DNA of 64,000 nt from Microbacterium hydrocarbonoxydans. GTDB taxonomy: Bacteria; Actinomycetota; Actinomycetes; Actinomycetales; Microbacteriaceae. A model generated the notes under the pieces. The model worked only from the letters and a program-made list of their open reading frames with translations, did not search any database and had not been told where the DNA came from. The position numbers were made by a program, and so were the translations under genes. Shown here piece after piece: positions 26,205 through 36,878 of this stretch. The stretch's first letter is position 1. Each line of letters begins with the position of its first letter. The stretch spans positions 3,472,001 through 3,536,000 of the forward strand of contig NZ_LR882982.1 in the NCBI RefSeq assembly GCF_904831005.1, given 5' to 3'.

Positions 26205-26639
26205 CCCGAGCGCCGACACCCTCGGGCACTCCCGGCCGGACGTCGTGCAGGGTGACATGCGAACGCGGAAACCGTGCCAAACATGTCGGGGAGTGCCCGC
26301 GTGCGCGGAAACGGTGACAGGAAGCACTCGCGACGTTCCGCACGCTGCGGCCGGTGCATAACCTGAACCTGCCCGTGCCCCCAGGCGGGCTATGACGGGG
26401 GAGGACAGAGGGGCCGCGGCTCCTTTCGGACTCCCTCGTCACGGCTTCCGGACGTGGCGGTGACGCCCGTCCGGAAGTTCGGGGGGCAGGCGCGATGAGC
26501 GTCGGGCACAGCGGATCGCAGGCGCGGGAGAGCGCGGCGGACGTGCGGGTGTCTCGATCGGGGGGACGATCGGGACACCCGCGAATCACCGCTCACTCCA
26601 CGGCGGACGCCGGTGGAGTGAGCGAGGGGGCCGACGTCG
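26205..26639. other. Gene-free stretch with three strong hairpins
   Basis: 435 bp without a convincing gene. Hairpins: 26445-26477 (10-bp perfect arms CTTCCGGACG/CGTCCGGAAG), 26546-26581 (15-bp arms, one mismatch) and 26590-26624 (12-bp perfect arms CGCTCACTCCAC/GTGGAGTGAGCG). The last two probably terminate the minus-strand gene at 26640. A TAACCT hexamer near 26354 and a 23-codon frame from ATG 26392 are weak hints of a small RNA or peptide. No riboswitch class is recognised. Confidence 0.6.
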
Positions 26640-27074
26640 TCAGGCGCCGAAGGATGCGGGCAGCGCGCAGTAGTCCGCGAAGCGACGAGTCGGGTTGTCG
26701 GGATCCGAGACATCGACGATGGCGGAGGCGATCGAGTGCGGTGATTCCTCGCCCGCGAGCTGCCACACGATGTGATTCCAGATCCCTCTGGTCGACTCGC
26801 TCAGCAGCGCTGCAGGGCCGGAGACGATCAGCACCGCGCCCGAGTCCTCGCGCTCTCGGAACGGCGAGACGATGTCGTCGCGCAGCTTCTGCTCGGTGCC
26901 GTCGGCGGTGTGCGCGCGCTCGACCTGCTGGCCGGCAGCAGCCAGCGCCGTGGCCAGATCGTCGGCGGCTCGACGAGATCGTTCGGCGTCGGCTCCCGCG
27001 ACCGCGAGGAGCCTCTTCCCGCGCGGGTAGAGGTGGAGGAACTCCGAGGAGATGTCGGTCCAGACGTCGCTCAT
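26640..27074 (-). CDS. Small protein related to nucleoside-kinase-like proteins, function unknown
   Basis: 144 residues, cytosolic, alpha/beta pattern: an N-terminal strand RLLAVAGADAERSRRAADDLATAL reminiscent of a degraded P-loop NTPase core (GADAERSRR in place of a GxxGxGKS loop) and a later VLIVSGPAAL strand. The P-loop lysine is missing, so ATP binding is unlikely. TAGCCT lies 6 nt before the ATG (leaderless type). It lies downstream of aceB but behind a strong terminator. Function unknown. Confidence 0.7.
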   Translation of the reverse strand: MSDVWTDISSEFLHLYPRGKRLLAVAGADAERSRRAADDLATALAAAGQQVERAHTADGTEQKLRDDIVSPFREREDSGAVLIVSGPAALLSESTRGIWNHIVWQLAGEESPHSIASAIVDVSDPDNPTRRFADYCALPASFGA

Positions 27075-27080
27075 GCCCCC

Positions 27081-27086
27081 AGGCTA
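27081..27086 (-). promoter_or_regulatory. -10 hexamer TAGCCT before the 144-aa gene
   Basis: Minus strand, ending 6 nt before ATG 27074; leaderless spacing. Confidence 0.5.
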
Positions 27087-27100
27087 CGCCCGCCCGCACG

Positions 27101-27144
27101 GCAGAGCCCCTCGGCGCCGGCTCACGGCATCCGAGGGGCTCTGC
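27101..27144 (-). terminator. Terminator after aceB
   Basis: Perfect 14-bp stem (27101-27114 with 27131-27144, arm GCAGAGCCCCTCGG) lying 10 nt beyond the aceB stop. Confidence 0.85.
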
Positions 27145-27154
27145 ATCGCACTGT

Positions 27155-28837
<1,683 letters not shown>

Positions 28838-28863
28838 GATCTGAGTCCTTTGCGTGGGTGCGT

Positions 28864-28972
28864 GCGTTTCGTCTCGGTCGGCTTCGCCGTCCTCGCTCAA
28901 CGACCGGGGGTCTCGGTCGGCTTCGCCGTCCTCGCTCGACGACCGGGCGAGCGGAGCGCCGAGACGAAACGC
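28864..28972. repeat. GTTTCGTCTCG repeat, site 1 (aceA-aceB gap)
   Basis: Two forward copies of GTCTCGGTCGGCTTCGCCGTCCTCGCTC(A/G)ACGACCGGG-like sequence (28868 and 28911), then an inverted end. The outer 14-bp arms 28864-28877 and 28959-28972 are perfectly inverted, giving a large fold-back between aceA and aceB that could lower aceB transcription or protect the aceA mRNA. Confidence 0.85.
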
Positions 28973-28980
28973 GCTGTGGC

Positions 28981-30306
28981 TTAGTGGAACTGCGCGGCTT
29001 CGGTGGAGCCGGCGAGGGCGAGCGTCGCGCTGTCGGGGTTGAGCGCGGTGGAGATGACGTCGAAGTAGCCGGTACCCGCCTCGCGCTGGTGCTTGGTGGC
29101 GGTGTAGCCGTTCGCCTCGGCGGCGAACTCGGCCTCCTGCAGCTCGACGTACGCGCTCATGGCGCGCTCGGCGTAGCCGCGAGCGAGGTCGAACATCGAG
29201 TGGTTCAGGGCGTGGAAGCCGGCGAGCGTGATGAACTGGAACTTGTAGCCCAGGTCAGCCAGCTCCTGCTGGAACGTCGCGATCTCGGCGTCCGACAGGT
29301 GGCGCTTCCAGTTGAAGCTCGGCGAGCAGTTGTAGGCGAGCAGCTTGCCGGGGAACTGCGCGTGGATCGCTGCGGCGAACTCCCGCGCCAGCTCGATGTC
29401 GGGCTCACCCGTCTCGACCCACAGCAGATCGGCGTACGGCGCGAAGGCCAGGCCTCGGCTGATGACCGACTCGATGCCGGGCCGGATGCGATAGAAGCCT
29501 TCGGTCGTCCGCTCGCCGGTCGTGAACTGCTGATCGCGCTCGTCGACATCGCTCGTGAGCAGGTCGGCGGCCAGTGCATCCGTCCTGGCGATGATCACCG
29601 TCGGGACACCTGCCACATCGGCCGCGAGGCGGGCCGCATTCAGGGTGCGGATGTGCTGCTGCGTGGGCACCAGCACCTTGCCGCCGAGATGACCGCACTT
29701 CTTCTCGCTCGCGAGCTGGTCCTCCCAGTGGATCGCGGCGGCACCGGCCTGGATCAGCGACTGCGCCAGCTCGTACGCGTTGAGCGGTCCGCCGAACCCT
29801 GCCTCGGCATCGGCCACGATCGGGGCCAGCCAGTCCTGCGTGACGTCGCCCTCGGCGTGCTCGAGCTGGTCCTGACGGATCAGCGCGTTGTTGATGCGAC
29901 GCACGACCGCCGGCACCGAGTTCGCGGGGTAGAGCGACTGGTCGGGGTACGTCTGGCCGGCGAGGTTGCCGTCGGCCGCGACCTGCCAGCCCGAGAGATA
30001 GATGGCCTTGAGGCCGGCGCGCACCTGCTGCACCGCCTGGCCGCCGGTGTAGGCACCCAGGGCCCGCACGTAGTCCTCGGTGTGCAGCAGGTTCCACAGG
30101 TTCTCGGCGCCGCGATGGGCGAGGGTCGCGTCTTCGCGCACCGAGCCGCGGATGCGGATGACGTCTTCTGCCGTGTAGGTGCGCTCGACGCCGTCCCAGC
30201 GGGGATCCGTCTCCCAGATCTCCCGGAGCTCGGCGGCCGTCTGAACCTGGTCGCCGGAGCGCAGACCTGCGGGGCGAGGCGTCTGGTTCTGAGCGGTGTT
30301 CGTCAT
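28981..30306 (-). CDS. aceA: Isocitrate lyase
   Basis: 441-residue TIM-barrel enzyme splitting isocitrate to succinate and glyoxylate. The catalytic KKCGH motif is present near residue 200, with the Mg site in [11 protein letters not shown] and the mobile loop C-terminus intact. Start ATG 30306 is chosen for the strong GGAGGAGA 8 nt upstream; the frame continues further without coding character. The leader of about 130 nt contains the operators shared with the divergent RamB-like gene. Confidence 0.96.
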   Translation of the reverse strand: MTNTAQNQTPRPAGLRSGDQVQTAAELREIWETDPRWDGVERTYTAEDVIRIRGSVREDATLAHRGAENLWNLLHTEDYVRALGAYTGGQAVQQVRAGLKAIYLSGWQVAADGNLAGQTYPDQSLYPANSVPAVVRRINNALIRQDQLEHAEGDVTQDWLAPIVADAEAGFGGPLNAYELAQSLIQAGAAAIHWEDQLASEKKCGHLGGKVLVPTQQHIRTLNAARLAADVAGVPTVIIARTDALAADLLTSDVDERDQQFTTGERTTEGFYRIRPGIESVISRGLAFAPYADLLWVETGEPDIELAREFAAAIHAQFPGKLLAYNCSPSFNWKRHLSDAEIATFQQELADLGYKFQFITLAGFHALNHSMFDLARGYAERAMSAYVELQEAEFAAEANGYTATKHQREAGTGYFDVISTALNPDSATLALAGSTEAAQFH

Positions 30307-30414
30307 GGTGTCTCCTCCGTTGGATGCCCGGACCGTGAAGCCGGGTGGCGTGTTTCCACTGTGAGTGAAGAAGTGATGCTCACTCGGCCGTTCTCGGTGT
30401 GAAGATCGGTGGAA

Positions 30415-30435
30415 ATTCTGTTTCTGTGACAGAAT
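30415..30435. promoter_or_regulatory. Palindrome overlapping the ramB -10
   Basis: ATTCTGT-N7-ACAGAAT. Its right arm contains CAGAAT (30430-30435), which is 7 nt before ATG 30443 and can be the -10 of the regulator. A second weaker repeat GAGTGA-N11-TCACTC lies at about 30363-30385. These are likely sites for the RamB-like protein acting on itself and on aceA. Confidence 0.55.
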
Positions 30436-30442
30436 CACCCGC

Positions 30443-31915
30443 ATGAGCCCTTCGACGAGCCCAGGCGCCCCGATCTCTGAGGCGCAAGACGCCGATGCCC
30501 TCACGATCGGGCGCCGCATCCGCCGACTGCGCACCGCGCGCGGCATGACCCTCGACGACCTCGCCGCGGCCGTGGATCGGGCGCCGAGTCAGATGTCGAT
30601 GATCGAGACGGGAAAGCGAGAGCCGAAGCTCACGCAGCTGCAGGCGATCGCGCGGGCGCTCGGCGTGACGATCGACGCGCTGCTCGAAGGCGAGCCTCTC
30701 GATGAGCGCAGTGCGATCGAGATCGCACTCGAACGAGCGATGAAGGGGCATACCTTCCAGGCGCTGGGGATCGAGCCGTTCCGCATCGCGAAGAGCATGC
30801 CGACCGATGCCCTCAGGGCGCTGCTCGCTCTGCACGGCGAGATCGACCGCCTGAAGGACGAGCGGGCCGCCACCCCAGAGGAGGCACGTCGCGCCAACGT
30901 CGAGCTGCGCCACCTGATGCGACGCCAGGACAACCATTTCCCCGAGCTCGAGGCGAAGGCCGCTGAGATCCTCGCCGCGGTCGGGCACCCGGGTGGGCCG
31001 CTCACGCAGCGCACGGCATCCGAGATCGCGGCCTATCTCGGATTCACGCTGCATTATGCTCCGGACCTGCCTCAGACCACTCGCAGCGTCGCCGACCTCG
31101 CGAACGGGCGGCTGTACCTGTCGAGCAGCGTGCCGGCCAAGGGCGATGCGCGCACGGCGGTGCTGCAGGCTCTGTCCAGCCGCATCCTGGGCCACTCCGA
31201 ACCCCGCAGCTACGCGGAGTTCCTGCGTCAGCGTGTGGAGACGAACTACCTCACCGGGGCCCTGCTGGTGCCGGAGGCGCATGTCGTGCCGGCGCTGAAG
31301 GATGCCAAATCGCGCAGGGCGATCTCGATCGAGGATCTGCGCGATGCCTATTCCGTCTCGTACGAGACGGCGGCCCACCGATTCACGAACCTCGCCACCC
31401 GTCACCTCGACATCCCCGTGCACTTCCTCAAGGTGCACGAGTCGGGCACCATCACGAAGGCGTATGAGAACGACGACGTGAACTTCCCGACCGATCGTCT
31501 GGGGGCGATCGAGGGGCAGATGTGCTGCCGACGCTGGACGAGTCGTGTCGTGTTCGACGAGGACGATCGCTTCAACCCCTACTACCAGTACACCGACACG
31601 GGCAACGGCACCTACTGGTGCACGGCGCGCGTCGAGGCGTCGAGCGAGGGGCTGCACTCGGTCAGCGTGGGAGTGCGCTTCGACGACACGAAGTGGTTCG
31701 TCGGCCGCGACACCGGGCATCGCGGGGTGTCGAAGCACTCCGTCGAGGTCTGCTGCCGCAGGGCGCCCGCTGACCTCGAGGAGCGGTGGCGTGAGAACTC
31801 CTGGCCCAACGTGAAGACCCCGCGCACCCTGCTGGCCACGCTGCCGACCGGTTCGTTCCCCGGCGTGGACACGACCGACGTCTACGAGTTCCTCGACGCC
31901 CACGCCCCTCGCTGA
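30443..31915 (+). CDS. ramB: RamB/PrpR-type regulator of acetate/propionate metabolism
   Basis: 490 residues: N-terminal XRE helix-turn-helix (about 20-75; [44 protein letters not shown]), a middle IrrE/DUF955-like region, and a C-terminal short-chain fatty acyl-CoA sensing part. Cysteines at about 361-362, 393 and 437-438 match the iron-sulfur ligands described for PrpR in mycobacteria. In corynebacteria RamB represses aceA/aceB. Divergent from aceA, so control of the glyoxylate shunt is likely. Leaderless-type start. Confidence 0.88.
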   Translation: MSPSTSPGAPISEAQDADALTIGRRIRRLRTARGMTLDDLAAAVDRAPSQMSMIETGKREPKLTQLQAIARALGVTIDALLEGEPLDERSAIEIALERAMKGHTFQALGIEPFRIAKSMPTDALRALLALHGEIDRLKDERAATPEEARRANVELRHLMRRQDNHFPELEAKAAEILAAVGHPGGPLTQRTASEIAAYLGFTLHYAPDLPQTTRSVADLANGRLYLSSSVPAKGDARTAVLQALSSRILGHSEPRSYAEFLRQRVETNYLTGALLVPEAHVVPALKDAKSRRAISIEDLRDAYSVSYETAAHRFTNLATRHLDIPVHFLKVHESGTITKAYENDDVNFPTDRLGAIEGQMCCRRWTSRVVFDEDDRFNPYYQYTDTGNGTYWCTARVEASSEGLHSVSVGVRFDDTKWFVGRDTGHRGVSKHSVEVCCRRAPADLEERWRENSWPNVKTPRTLLATLPTGSFPGVDTTDVYEFLDAHAPR

Positions 31916-31921
31916 GCGATC

Positions 31922-32575
31922 TCAGGCGGCGTTCCAGCGCAGGCGGGCGACGGTGGCGAACTCCGCATGCACGGCGTGCGCGTCGCTCACGGGGAACAGC
32001 GTGATGAGCAGCGGGGGCGAGTCCGCTGCGGCGGCGACCGCGTAGGCCAGGGCGGCGTCCCCGTGCGGCCGGCTGAGTCCGAGATGCGTGCTCCGGCCGT
32101 CGACGGTCATCGTCGCGGATGCTGCGGCGTGCGTGAGGATGCCGTCCGCGGCGGCCCTCGCCCTCTCGAGCAGGGTGCGGCCGTGCTGCCAGGGGAGGAA
32201 CGCGTCGGGGGAGAGGTCGCACGCGGCCGCGAGCGTGCCGCCGATCCACCGATCGCGTTTGAATCCGTACGGTGTCTCGATGAGCGAGAGCAGGTAGCCG
32301 TAGCAGTGCAGGAGGCCGGCGTTGCCGATCGGCCACGCCGCCTCGATGCCGGCCCGACGGTGCAGCTCGACGAACAGGGACCGTGAGATCACCGGGGCGC
32401 CGACGTTCTCATCGATCACCGTCGACAGCCCCCAGGCGTCGAAGCGAGCCTGTGCGCGGTCGTCGTCGATCGACGCCGCGAGCCAGGGGAGGCCGTCGAT
32501 CGCGGCGCTCGCGGCGTCTGGTGAATCGTGCTGCGCACGCCTCGCGGCGGTCAGGAGGACGTCGAGTTCGGACAC
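31922..32575 (-). CDS. Unknown protein divergent from the phosphonate-type operon (217 aa)
   Basis: Not recognised. 217 residues, cytosolic, with distinctive blocks GNAGLLHCYGYLLSLIETPYGFKRDRW (split: GNAGLLHCYGYLL, TPYGFKRDRWIGGTLA) and a C-terminal LITLFPVSD strand. No known catalytic motif was seen. GTG 32575 is preferred since TAGCGT lies 7 nt upstream; GTG 32584 overlaps that hexamer. The PHO-like box of the divergent operon overlaps its -35 region, so the gene may belong to the same phosphate response. Confidence 0.65.
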   Translation of the reverse strand: MSELDVLLTAARRAQHDSPDAASAAIDGLPWLAASIDDDRAQARFDAWGLSTVIDENVGAPVISRSLFVELHRRAGIEAAWPIGNAGLLHCYGYLLSLIETPYGFKRDRWIGGTLAAACDLSPDAFLPWQHGRTLLERARAAADGILTHAAASATMTVDGRSTHLGLSRPHGDAALAYAVAAAADSPPLLITLFPVSDAHAVHAEFATVARLRWNAA

Positions 32576-32582
32576 GGCGTTC

Positions 32583-32588
32583 ACGCTA
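32583..32588 (-). promoter_or_regulatory. -10 hexamer TAGCGT, minus strand
   Basis: Ends 7 nt before GTG 32575; leaderless spacing. Confidence 0.5.
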
Positions 32589-32609
32589 CAAGATCAGTGT
32601 GGACGGATT

Positions 32610-32651
32610 GTTCACACGCCGTTCACACGATCGGGACCTTCTGTCCACAAT
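32610..32651 (+). promoter_or_regulatory. PHO-box-like direct repeat and promoter
   Basis: Two 11-nt direct repeats GTTCACACGCC (32610-32620) and GTTCACACGAT (32621-32631) match the PhoP-binding PHO box of Streptomyces (GTTCACC-type units, 11-nt period). The second repeat carries TTCACA, 18 bp from CACAAT at 32646-32651, so the box covers the -35 as in known PhoP-activated promoters. Confidence 0.7.
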
Positions 32652-32710
32652 CGCTGTACATGCTGGACGAAGCGTCCGCACGAACCGATGGCGGATGCGG
32701 AAAGAACTCC

Positions 32711-33403
32711 GTGAACTCCATCCTCCTCTTCGACTTCGACGGCACGATCGCGCTCGGTGACGGTCCGGTGCTGGCCTATGCCGCGCAGGTGGCTGCCGCG
32801 CTCGGCGACAGGGACGGGTTCGTCGACGGCATCCGCGAGACGCTCTCTGCGGCAGACGGCGGGGCGCTCGACGGCTACGACGCGGTGCGTCGAGCAGCCA
32901 CCGCACGGGGCGCGGACTCCCGGCTCCTCAGTGCCGCGTACCTCGCGAGCCGCGCTGAGCTCGCGACCGCGGCGGCGCCGATCTCGGCTCCCGCCGGTCT
33001 CGCCGACTTCCTCGCCGCGGCGGCTGCTTCCGCCGAGCGCGTGCTCGTCACCAACGCGCCGGCGATCCGCATCGACGAGGCGCTCGAGGCGCTCGGTCTG
33101 ACGGGGCTGTTCGATCGCATCGTCACGAGCGCCCGCAAGCCCGCGGGCCTGGTCGCCTTTCTCGCTGCCCTTCCTGACGATGCTCGCGTGCTGAGCATCG
33201 GGGACATCTGGCACAACGATCTGGCTCCGGCCCACGCACGTGGTCACGCGACCGCGCTGATCGGCGGCTTCCCAGACGGGGAAGCGACTCCCACCTATCG
33301 CGCTGCCGACTTCGCGACGCTGATCCCTCAGCTCGACGCCTGGCTGCGCCACGAACCCGCACCTGTCCCTGCCCTCACCTCTCCCACCCCCATCGAAGGA
33401 TGA
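32711..33403 (+). CDS. HAD-superfamily hydrolase
   Basis: 230 residues. The HAD motif I FDFDGT is at the N-terminus, motif II VTNAP in the middle, motif III lysine in SARKPAG, and motif IV GDIWHNDLAPA near the end. It is a small Rossmann-type phosphatase, probably removing phosphate or phosphonate from an imported compound. GTG 32711 gives the usual short N-terminus and has GGAAAG 6 nt upstream; ATG 32660 in frame, 8 nt after the -10, is an alternative leaderless start. Its TGA overlaps ATGA at 33400. First gene of the phosphonate-type transport operon. Confidence 0.85.
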   Translation: MNSILLFDFDGTIALGDGPVLAYAAQVAAALGDRDGFVDGIRETLSAADGGALDGYDAVRRAATARGADSRLLSAAYLASRAELATAAAPISAPAGLADFLAAAAASAERVLVTNAPAIRIDEALEALGLTGLFDRIVTSARKPAGLVAFLAALPDDARVLSIGDIWHNDLAPAHARGHATALIGGFPDGEATPTYRAADFATLIPQLDAWLRHEPAPVPALTSPTPIEG

Positions 33404-33405
33404 TC

Positions 33406-34395
33406 ATGCGTACCTCTCCCTTCCGCCGCACCACTGCGAGCCTCGTCGCCGCAGGAGCGCTGCTGACCGTCGTGCTCGCGGGCTGCTCGAGCAGCACTGC
33501 CGCGCCCGAGGACTCGGCGGCACCCGCACCGGACCCCGATTCGCTCGTGCTCGCCCTCGTGCCGTCACAGGACCAGGACGGACTCGTCGAGACCGCCGCA
33601 CCGCTCACCGACTACCTCACGGAGGAGCTCGGCATCGAGGTCACCGGGGTCGTCTCGAAGGACTACCAGGCGGCCGTCGAGGCGATGGGCGCGGGTCAGG
33701 CCCAGATCGGGTTCCTGCCGTCGCTGCAGCTGTGGCAGGCGAACGACATGTACGACGCGTCGGTGGTGCTGCAGACCGAGCGCAACGGCAACATCACCTA
33801 CCCCGCCCAGTTCATGACCAACGACCCCGACAAGTACTGCGACGACGAGCCGGTCGAGCGTGATGGGATGCTGTTCTGCAACGGCGCCGACGCGATGACC
33901 GGCCCTGCGGGGCTCGACAGCATCGGCAAGGTCGAGGGCGCCAAGGTCGCGGTGCTCGGCCCCGGCTCGCCCGCGGGGTACATCTATCCGATCCTGGCTC
34001 TGCAGGAGGCGGGCCTGGACACCGACACCGACATCCAGCAGATCCCGGTGACGGCCAACGACGCCTCGGTGCTGGCCGTCTACAACGGCGACGCCGAGGT
34101 CGGCTTCAGCTTCTGGGACGCCCGCACCATCGTGCAGAAGGACACTCCCGACGTCGGGGAGAAGGTCGTCGTGTTCGCGATGACGGAGGAGATCCCGAAC
34201 GACGGCGTCGCCGTGTCGTCCGACCTCTCGCCTGAACTCCAGGACCGCATCACGAAGGCGCTCGAAGACTTCTCGAACACCGAAGAGGGGTCGGAGATCC
34301 TCACCAGCATCTACTCGATCACCAAGCTCGCACCGGCCGATCCCGACTCGCTCGATGTCGTGGCCCGCGCCGCCCAGGCTCTGGGGCTGCAGTAA
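33406..34395 (+). CDS. phnD: Phosphonate/organophosphate ABC transporter, substrate-binding lipoprotein
   Basis: 329-residue lipoprotein: signal peptide with lipobox LAGC (Cys27), then a PhnD-type type II binding fold ([49 protein letters not shown]). PhnD family proteins bind phosphonates, phosphite or phosphate esters with high affinity outside the cell. ATG 33406 chosen for GAAGGA 6 nt upstream; ATG 33400 is possible. Confidence 0.9.
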   Translation: MRTSPFRRTTASLVAAGALLTVVLAGCSSSTAAPEDSAAPAPDPDSLVLALVPSQDQDGLVETAAPLTDYLTEELGIEVTGVVSKDYQAAVEAMGAGQAQIGFLPSLQLWQANDMYDASVVLQTERNGNITYPAQFMTNDPDKYCDDEPVERDGMLFCNGADAMTGPAGLDSIGKVEGAKVAVLGPGSPAGYIYPILALQEAGLDTDTDIQQIPVTANDASVLAVYNGDAEVGFSFWDARTIVQKDTPDVGEKVVVFAMTEEIPNDGVAVSSDLSPELQDRITKALEDFSNTEEGSEILTSIYSITKLAPADPDSLDVVARAAQALGLQ

Positions 34396-34396
34396 G

Positions 34397-35221
34397 TTGT
34401 CGGATCTCATCCCGACCGTGGACGTCGCAGCTCAGGCTGCGGCGTCCACGCCGTGGTCGATCCGTCTCGACGATGTCACGGTGCGCTATCCCAACGGGAC
34501 CGTCGGTCTGAATCGGGTGTCGCTCGACATCGCGGCGGGCGAGATGGTGGTGGTCGTGGGGCTCTCGGGCTCGGGCAAGTCCACACTCATCCGCACCATC
34601 AACGGCCTGGTGCCGGTGACCAGCGGCACGCTCGACGTCGGCGAGCACCGGGTCAGCGATGCCTCTGCGCGCACGCTGCGACGGCTCCGCGGCGACATCG
34701 GCATGGTCTTCCAGGGGTTCAACCTGGCCGGTCGTGCGAGCGTGCTGCAGAACGTTCTGGTCGGGCGTCTCGCGCACACCCCGCTGTGGCGCACGCTGCT
34801 CGGCGCATACCCCGAAGCCGACAGGCAGCTCGCGTATCACGCACTCGACCGCGTCGGCATCCTGCAGAAGCTGCACTCGCGGGCCGCGGACCTCTCGGGC
34901 GGTCAGCAACAGCGAGTCGCGATCGCGCGGGCACTCGCGCAGGAGCCGCGCATCGTGCTCGCCGACGAACCGGTCGCGAGTCTCGACCCGCCGACCGCGC
35001 ACGGAGTGATGAACGACCTGCGACGCATCAACCGCGATCTCGGCATCACGGTGCTCGTGAATCTGCATCTGCTCGACCTCGCCCGTGAGTACGGCGCGCG
35101 GATGATCGGCATGCGCGCGGGAGAGGTCGTCTACGACGGCCCTGCGACCGGCGCGACGGATGCCGATTTCGAGGCCATCTACGGACGCTCGCTCACCCCG
35201 GAAGACCGGTTGGACGCATGA
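34397..35221 (+). CDS. phnC: Phosphonate-type ABC transporter, ATP-binding protein
   Basis: 274 residues. Walker [11 protein letters not shown]-loop VFQGFN, signature [14 protein letters not shown], Walker [14 protein letters not shown] and the switch region [10 protein letters not shown] are all visible. The PhnC-type N-terminus ([17 protein letters not shown]) places it in the phosphonate importer group. The start is TTG at 34397, immediately after the phnD stop, so translation is probably coupled; no better start gives a full-length product. Confidence 0.9.
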   Translation: MSDLIPTVDVAAQAAASTPWSIRLDDVTVRYPNGTVGLNRVSLDIAAGEMVVVVGLSGSGKSTLIRTINGLVPVTSGTLDVGEHRVSDASARTLRRLRGDIGMVFQGFNLAGRASVLQNVLVGRLAHTPLWRTLLGAYPEADRQLAYHALDRVGILQKLHSRAADLSGGQQQRVAIARALAQEPRIVLADEPVASLDPPTAHGVMNDLRRINRDLGITVLVNLHLLDLAREYGARMIGMRAGEVVYDGPATGATDADFEAIYGRSLTPEDRLDA

Positions 35222-36045
35222 CGCACGTCACTGCGTCGGCGACCCCGACGCGAACACCTCTCGATGTGCCCGCGCGCCCGCGTGGCGCGTGGAAGGCGCC
35301 GGTCATCGCGGCGGCCGTCGTCGCCGTCACAGTCGTCATGTGTCTGCCCGGAATCGGGATCGGCGTCGACCTCGCGGCGATCGCGCGCAACTGGCAGAAC
35401 GGCGCTGACAAGATCGTCAAGCTCCTGATGCCCGACTGGAGCTTCTTCCCGCGCACGCTGCCGCCGCTCGTCGAGACGCTGCAGATGGCGGTGATCGCCA
35501 CGGCGATCGGGGCCGTGATCTCGCTGCCGCTCAGCTTCTGGGCGGCGCGCGCGACCAACCCGAACGCCCCGGCGCGCATCGCGGTGCGCGGGCTGCTCAA
35601 CGTCATCCGCAGCGTTCCCGACCTGCTGTATGCCGCGATCCTCGTGGCGATGGTCGGCGTGGGAGCCCTTCCCGGCATCCTGGCGCTGCTTCTCTTCAAC
35701 GTCGGCATCATCGTGAAGCTGGTCTCGGAGGCGATCGACACGAACGATCGGGGTCCTCTCGAAGCGGGCCGAGCCGTCGGCGCGACTCAGGCGAAGATCA
35801 ATCGCACACTGGCGCTGCCCGACGCCTGGCCCGCGTTCGCCAACCAGACGCTCTACGTGTTCGAGCTGAACGTGCGCGCCTCGACCGTGCTGGGACTCGT
35901 CGGCGCGGGCGGCATGGGACTGCTCATCGATGCCGTGCGCACGTTCTATCGGTACGACCAGCTCTCGCTCATCATCCTGGAGATCCTCATCGTGGTCATC
36001 GTGATCGACCTCGTCTCCGACGCGATCCGCCGGAGGCTCGTATGA
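35218..36045 (+). CDS. phnE: Phosphonate-type ABC transporter, permease 1
   Basis: 275-residue membrane protein with about six helices and the EAA loop typical of binding-protein-dependent permeases ([28 protein letters not shown]). ATG overlaps the phnC stop (ATGA). With the second permease it would form the channel of a heterodimeric PhnCDEE importer. Confidence 0.9.
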   Translation: MTHVTASATPTRTPLDVPARPRGAWKAPVIAAAVVAVTVVMCLPGIGIGVDLAAIARNWQNGADKIVKLLMPDWSFFPRTLPPLVETLQMAVIATAIGAVISLPLSFWAARATNPNAPARIAVRGLLNVIRSVPDLLYAAILVAMVGVGALPGILALLLFNVGIIVKLVSEAIDTNDRGPLEAGRAVGATQAKINRTLALPDAWPAFANQTLYVFELNVRASTVLGLVGAGGMGLLIDAVRTFYRYDQLSLIILEILIVVIVIDLVSDAIRRRLV

Positions 36046-36878
36046 CCACCACCGTGCTCGCCCCGCCCGCGACCGATCAGACGATCCCGCAGAGGCCCCG
36101 CCGGCCGTGGCTCGTGGCCTCCTGGATCATCGTCACCGGCATCGTCGTGCTGGCCTTCTGGTCGATCGACATCAACTGGGGCCGGCTGGTCGATCTCCCC
36201 TCCGAGATCGTGCGGTACACGGTGCTGATGTTCGGCGATCCGAACTGGGAGAAGCTGCCCGAGGCGCTGTGGCAGACCTGGCGAAGCATCGAGATGGCGT
36301 GGGTCGGCACGATCCTCGGCATCCTGCTCGCGACACCGCTGAGCCTCGTCGCCGCCCGCGGCTTCGGTCCCGCCTGGCTGCGCGCGCTGCTGCGCGGACT
36401 GTTCTCGCTGATCAGGGCGGTGCCCGAGATCATCATCGCGATCGTGATCCTGTCGGTCACCGGTCTCACCCCTTTCACGGGTGCGCTCGCGCTGGCGATC
36501 AACGGGATCGGCACGCTCGGCAAATGGGGCTACGAGGCGGTCGAGGCCGTGCCCCGCGGGCCCATCGAGGCCGCTCGCGCAGCCGGCGGCGGCACACTGC
36601 AGGTGCTGCGCTGGGGTGTCTGGCCGCAGGCGGAGCCCACATTCTGGTCATTCTGGCTCTATCGCTTCGAGATCAACGTGCGGTCGTCGGCCGTGCTCGG
36701 TCTGATCGGCGTCGGCGGAATCGGTGACATGCTGACCTCGTACACGCAGTACCGTGAGTGGTCGACGGTGGGCGTGCTGCTCATCGTGGTCGTCGTCGTG
36801 ACGATGCTGGTCGACGGGGCATCCGGAGCCATCCGCCGCCGCATCATGGAGGGAGCCCGAGCCCGTGTTCTCTCCTAG
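36042..36878 (+). CDS. phnE: Phosphonate-type ABC transporter, permease 2
   Basis: 278 residues, about six membrane helices, EAA loop (GPIEAARAAGGGTLQVLRWGVWPQ) and the PhnE-like end (GLIGVGGIGDMLTSYTQYREWSTVGVLLIVVVVVTML, quoted in part). Its ATG overlaps permease 1 by 4 nt. It is a paralogue of permease 1, so the transporter is heterodimeric. Confidence 0.9.
   Translation: MTTTVLAPPATDQTIPQRPRRPWLVASWIIVTGIVVLAFWSIDINWGRLVDLPSEIVRYTVLMFGDPNWEKLPEALWQTWRSIEMAWVGTILGILLATPLSLVAARGFGPAWLRALLRGLFSLIRAVPEIIIAIVILSVTGLTPFTGALALAINGIGTLGKWGYEAVEAVPRGPIEAARAAGGGTLQVLRWGVWPQAEPTFWSFWLYRFEINVRSSAVLGLIGVGGIGDMLTSYTQYREWSTVGVLLIVVVVVTMLVDGASGAIRRRIMEGARARVLS

Noticed and set aside
26392..26463. 23-codon ORF as a real peptide gene
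   Set aside because: No ribosome-binding site and no family; kept only as a hint within the gap description.
28858..30402. Long plus-strand reading frame over aceA (514 codons)
   Set aside because: Antisense to a clear isocitrate lyase; composition follows from the high-GC codon pattern of the opposite strand.
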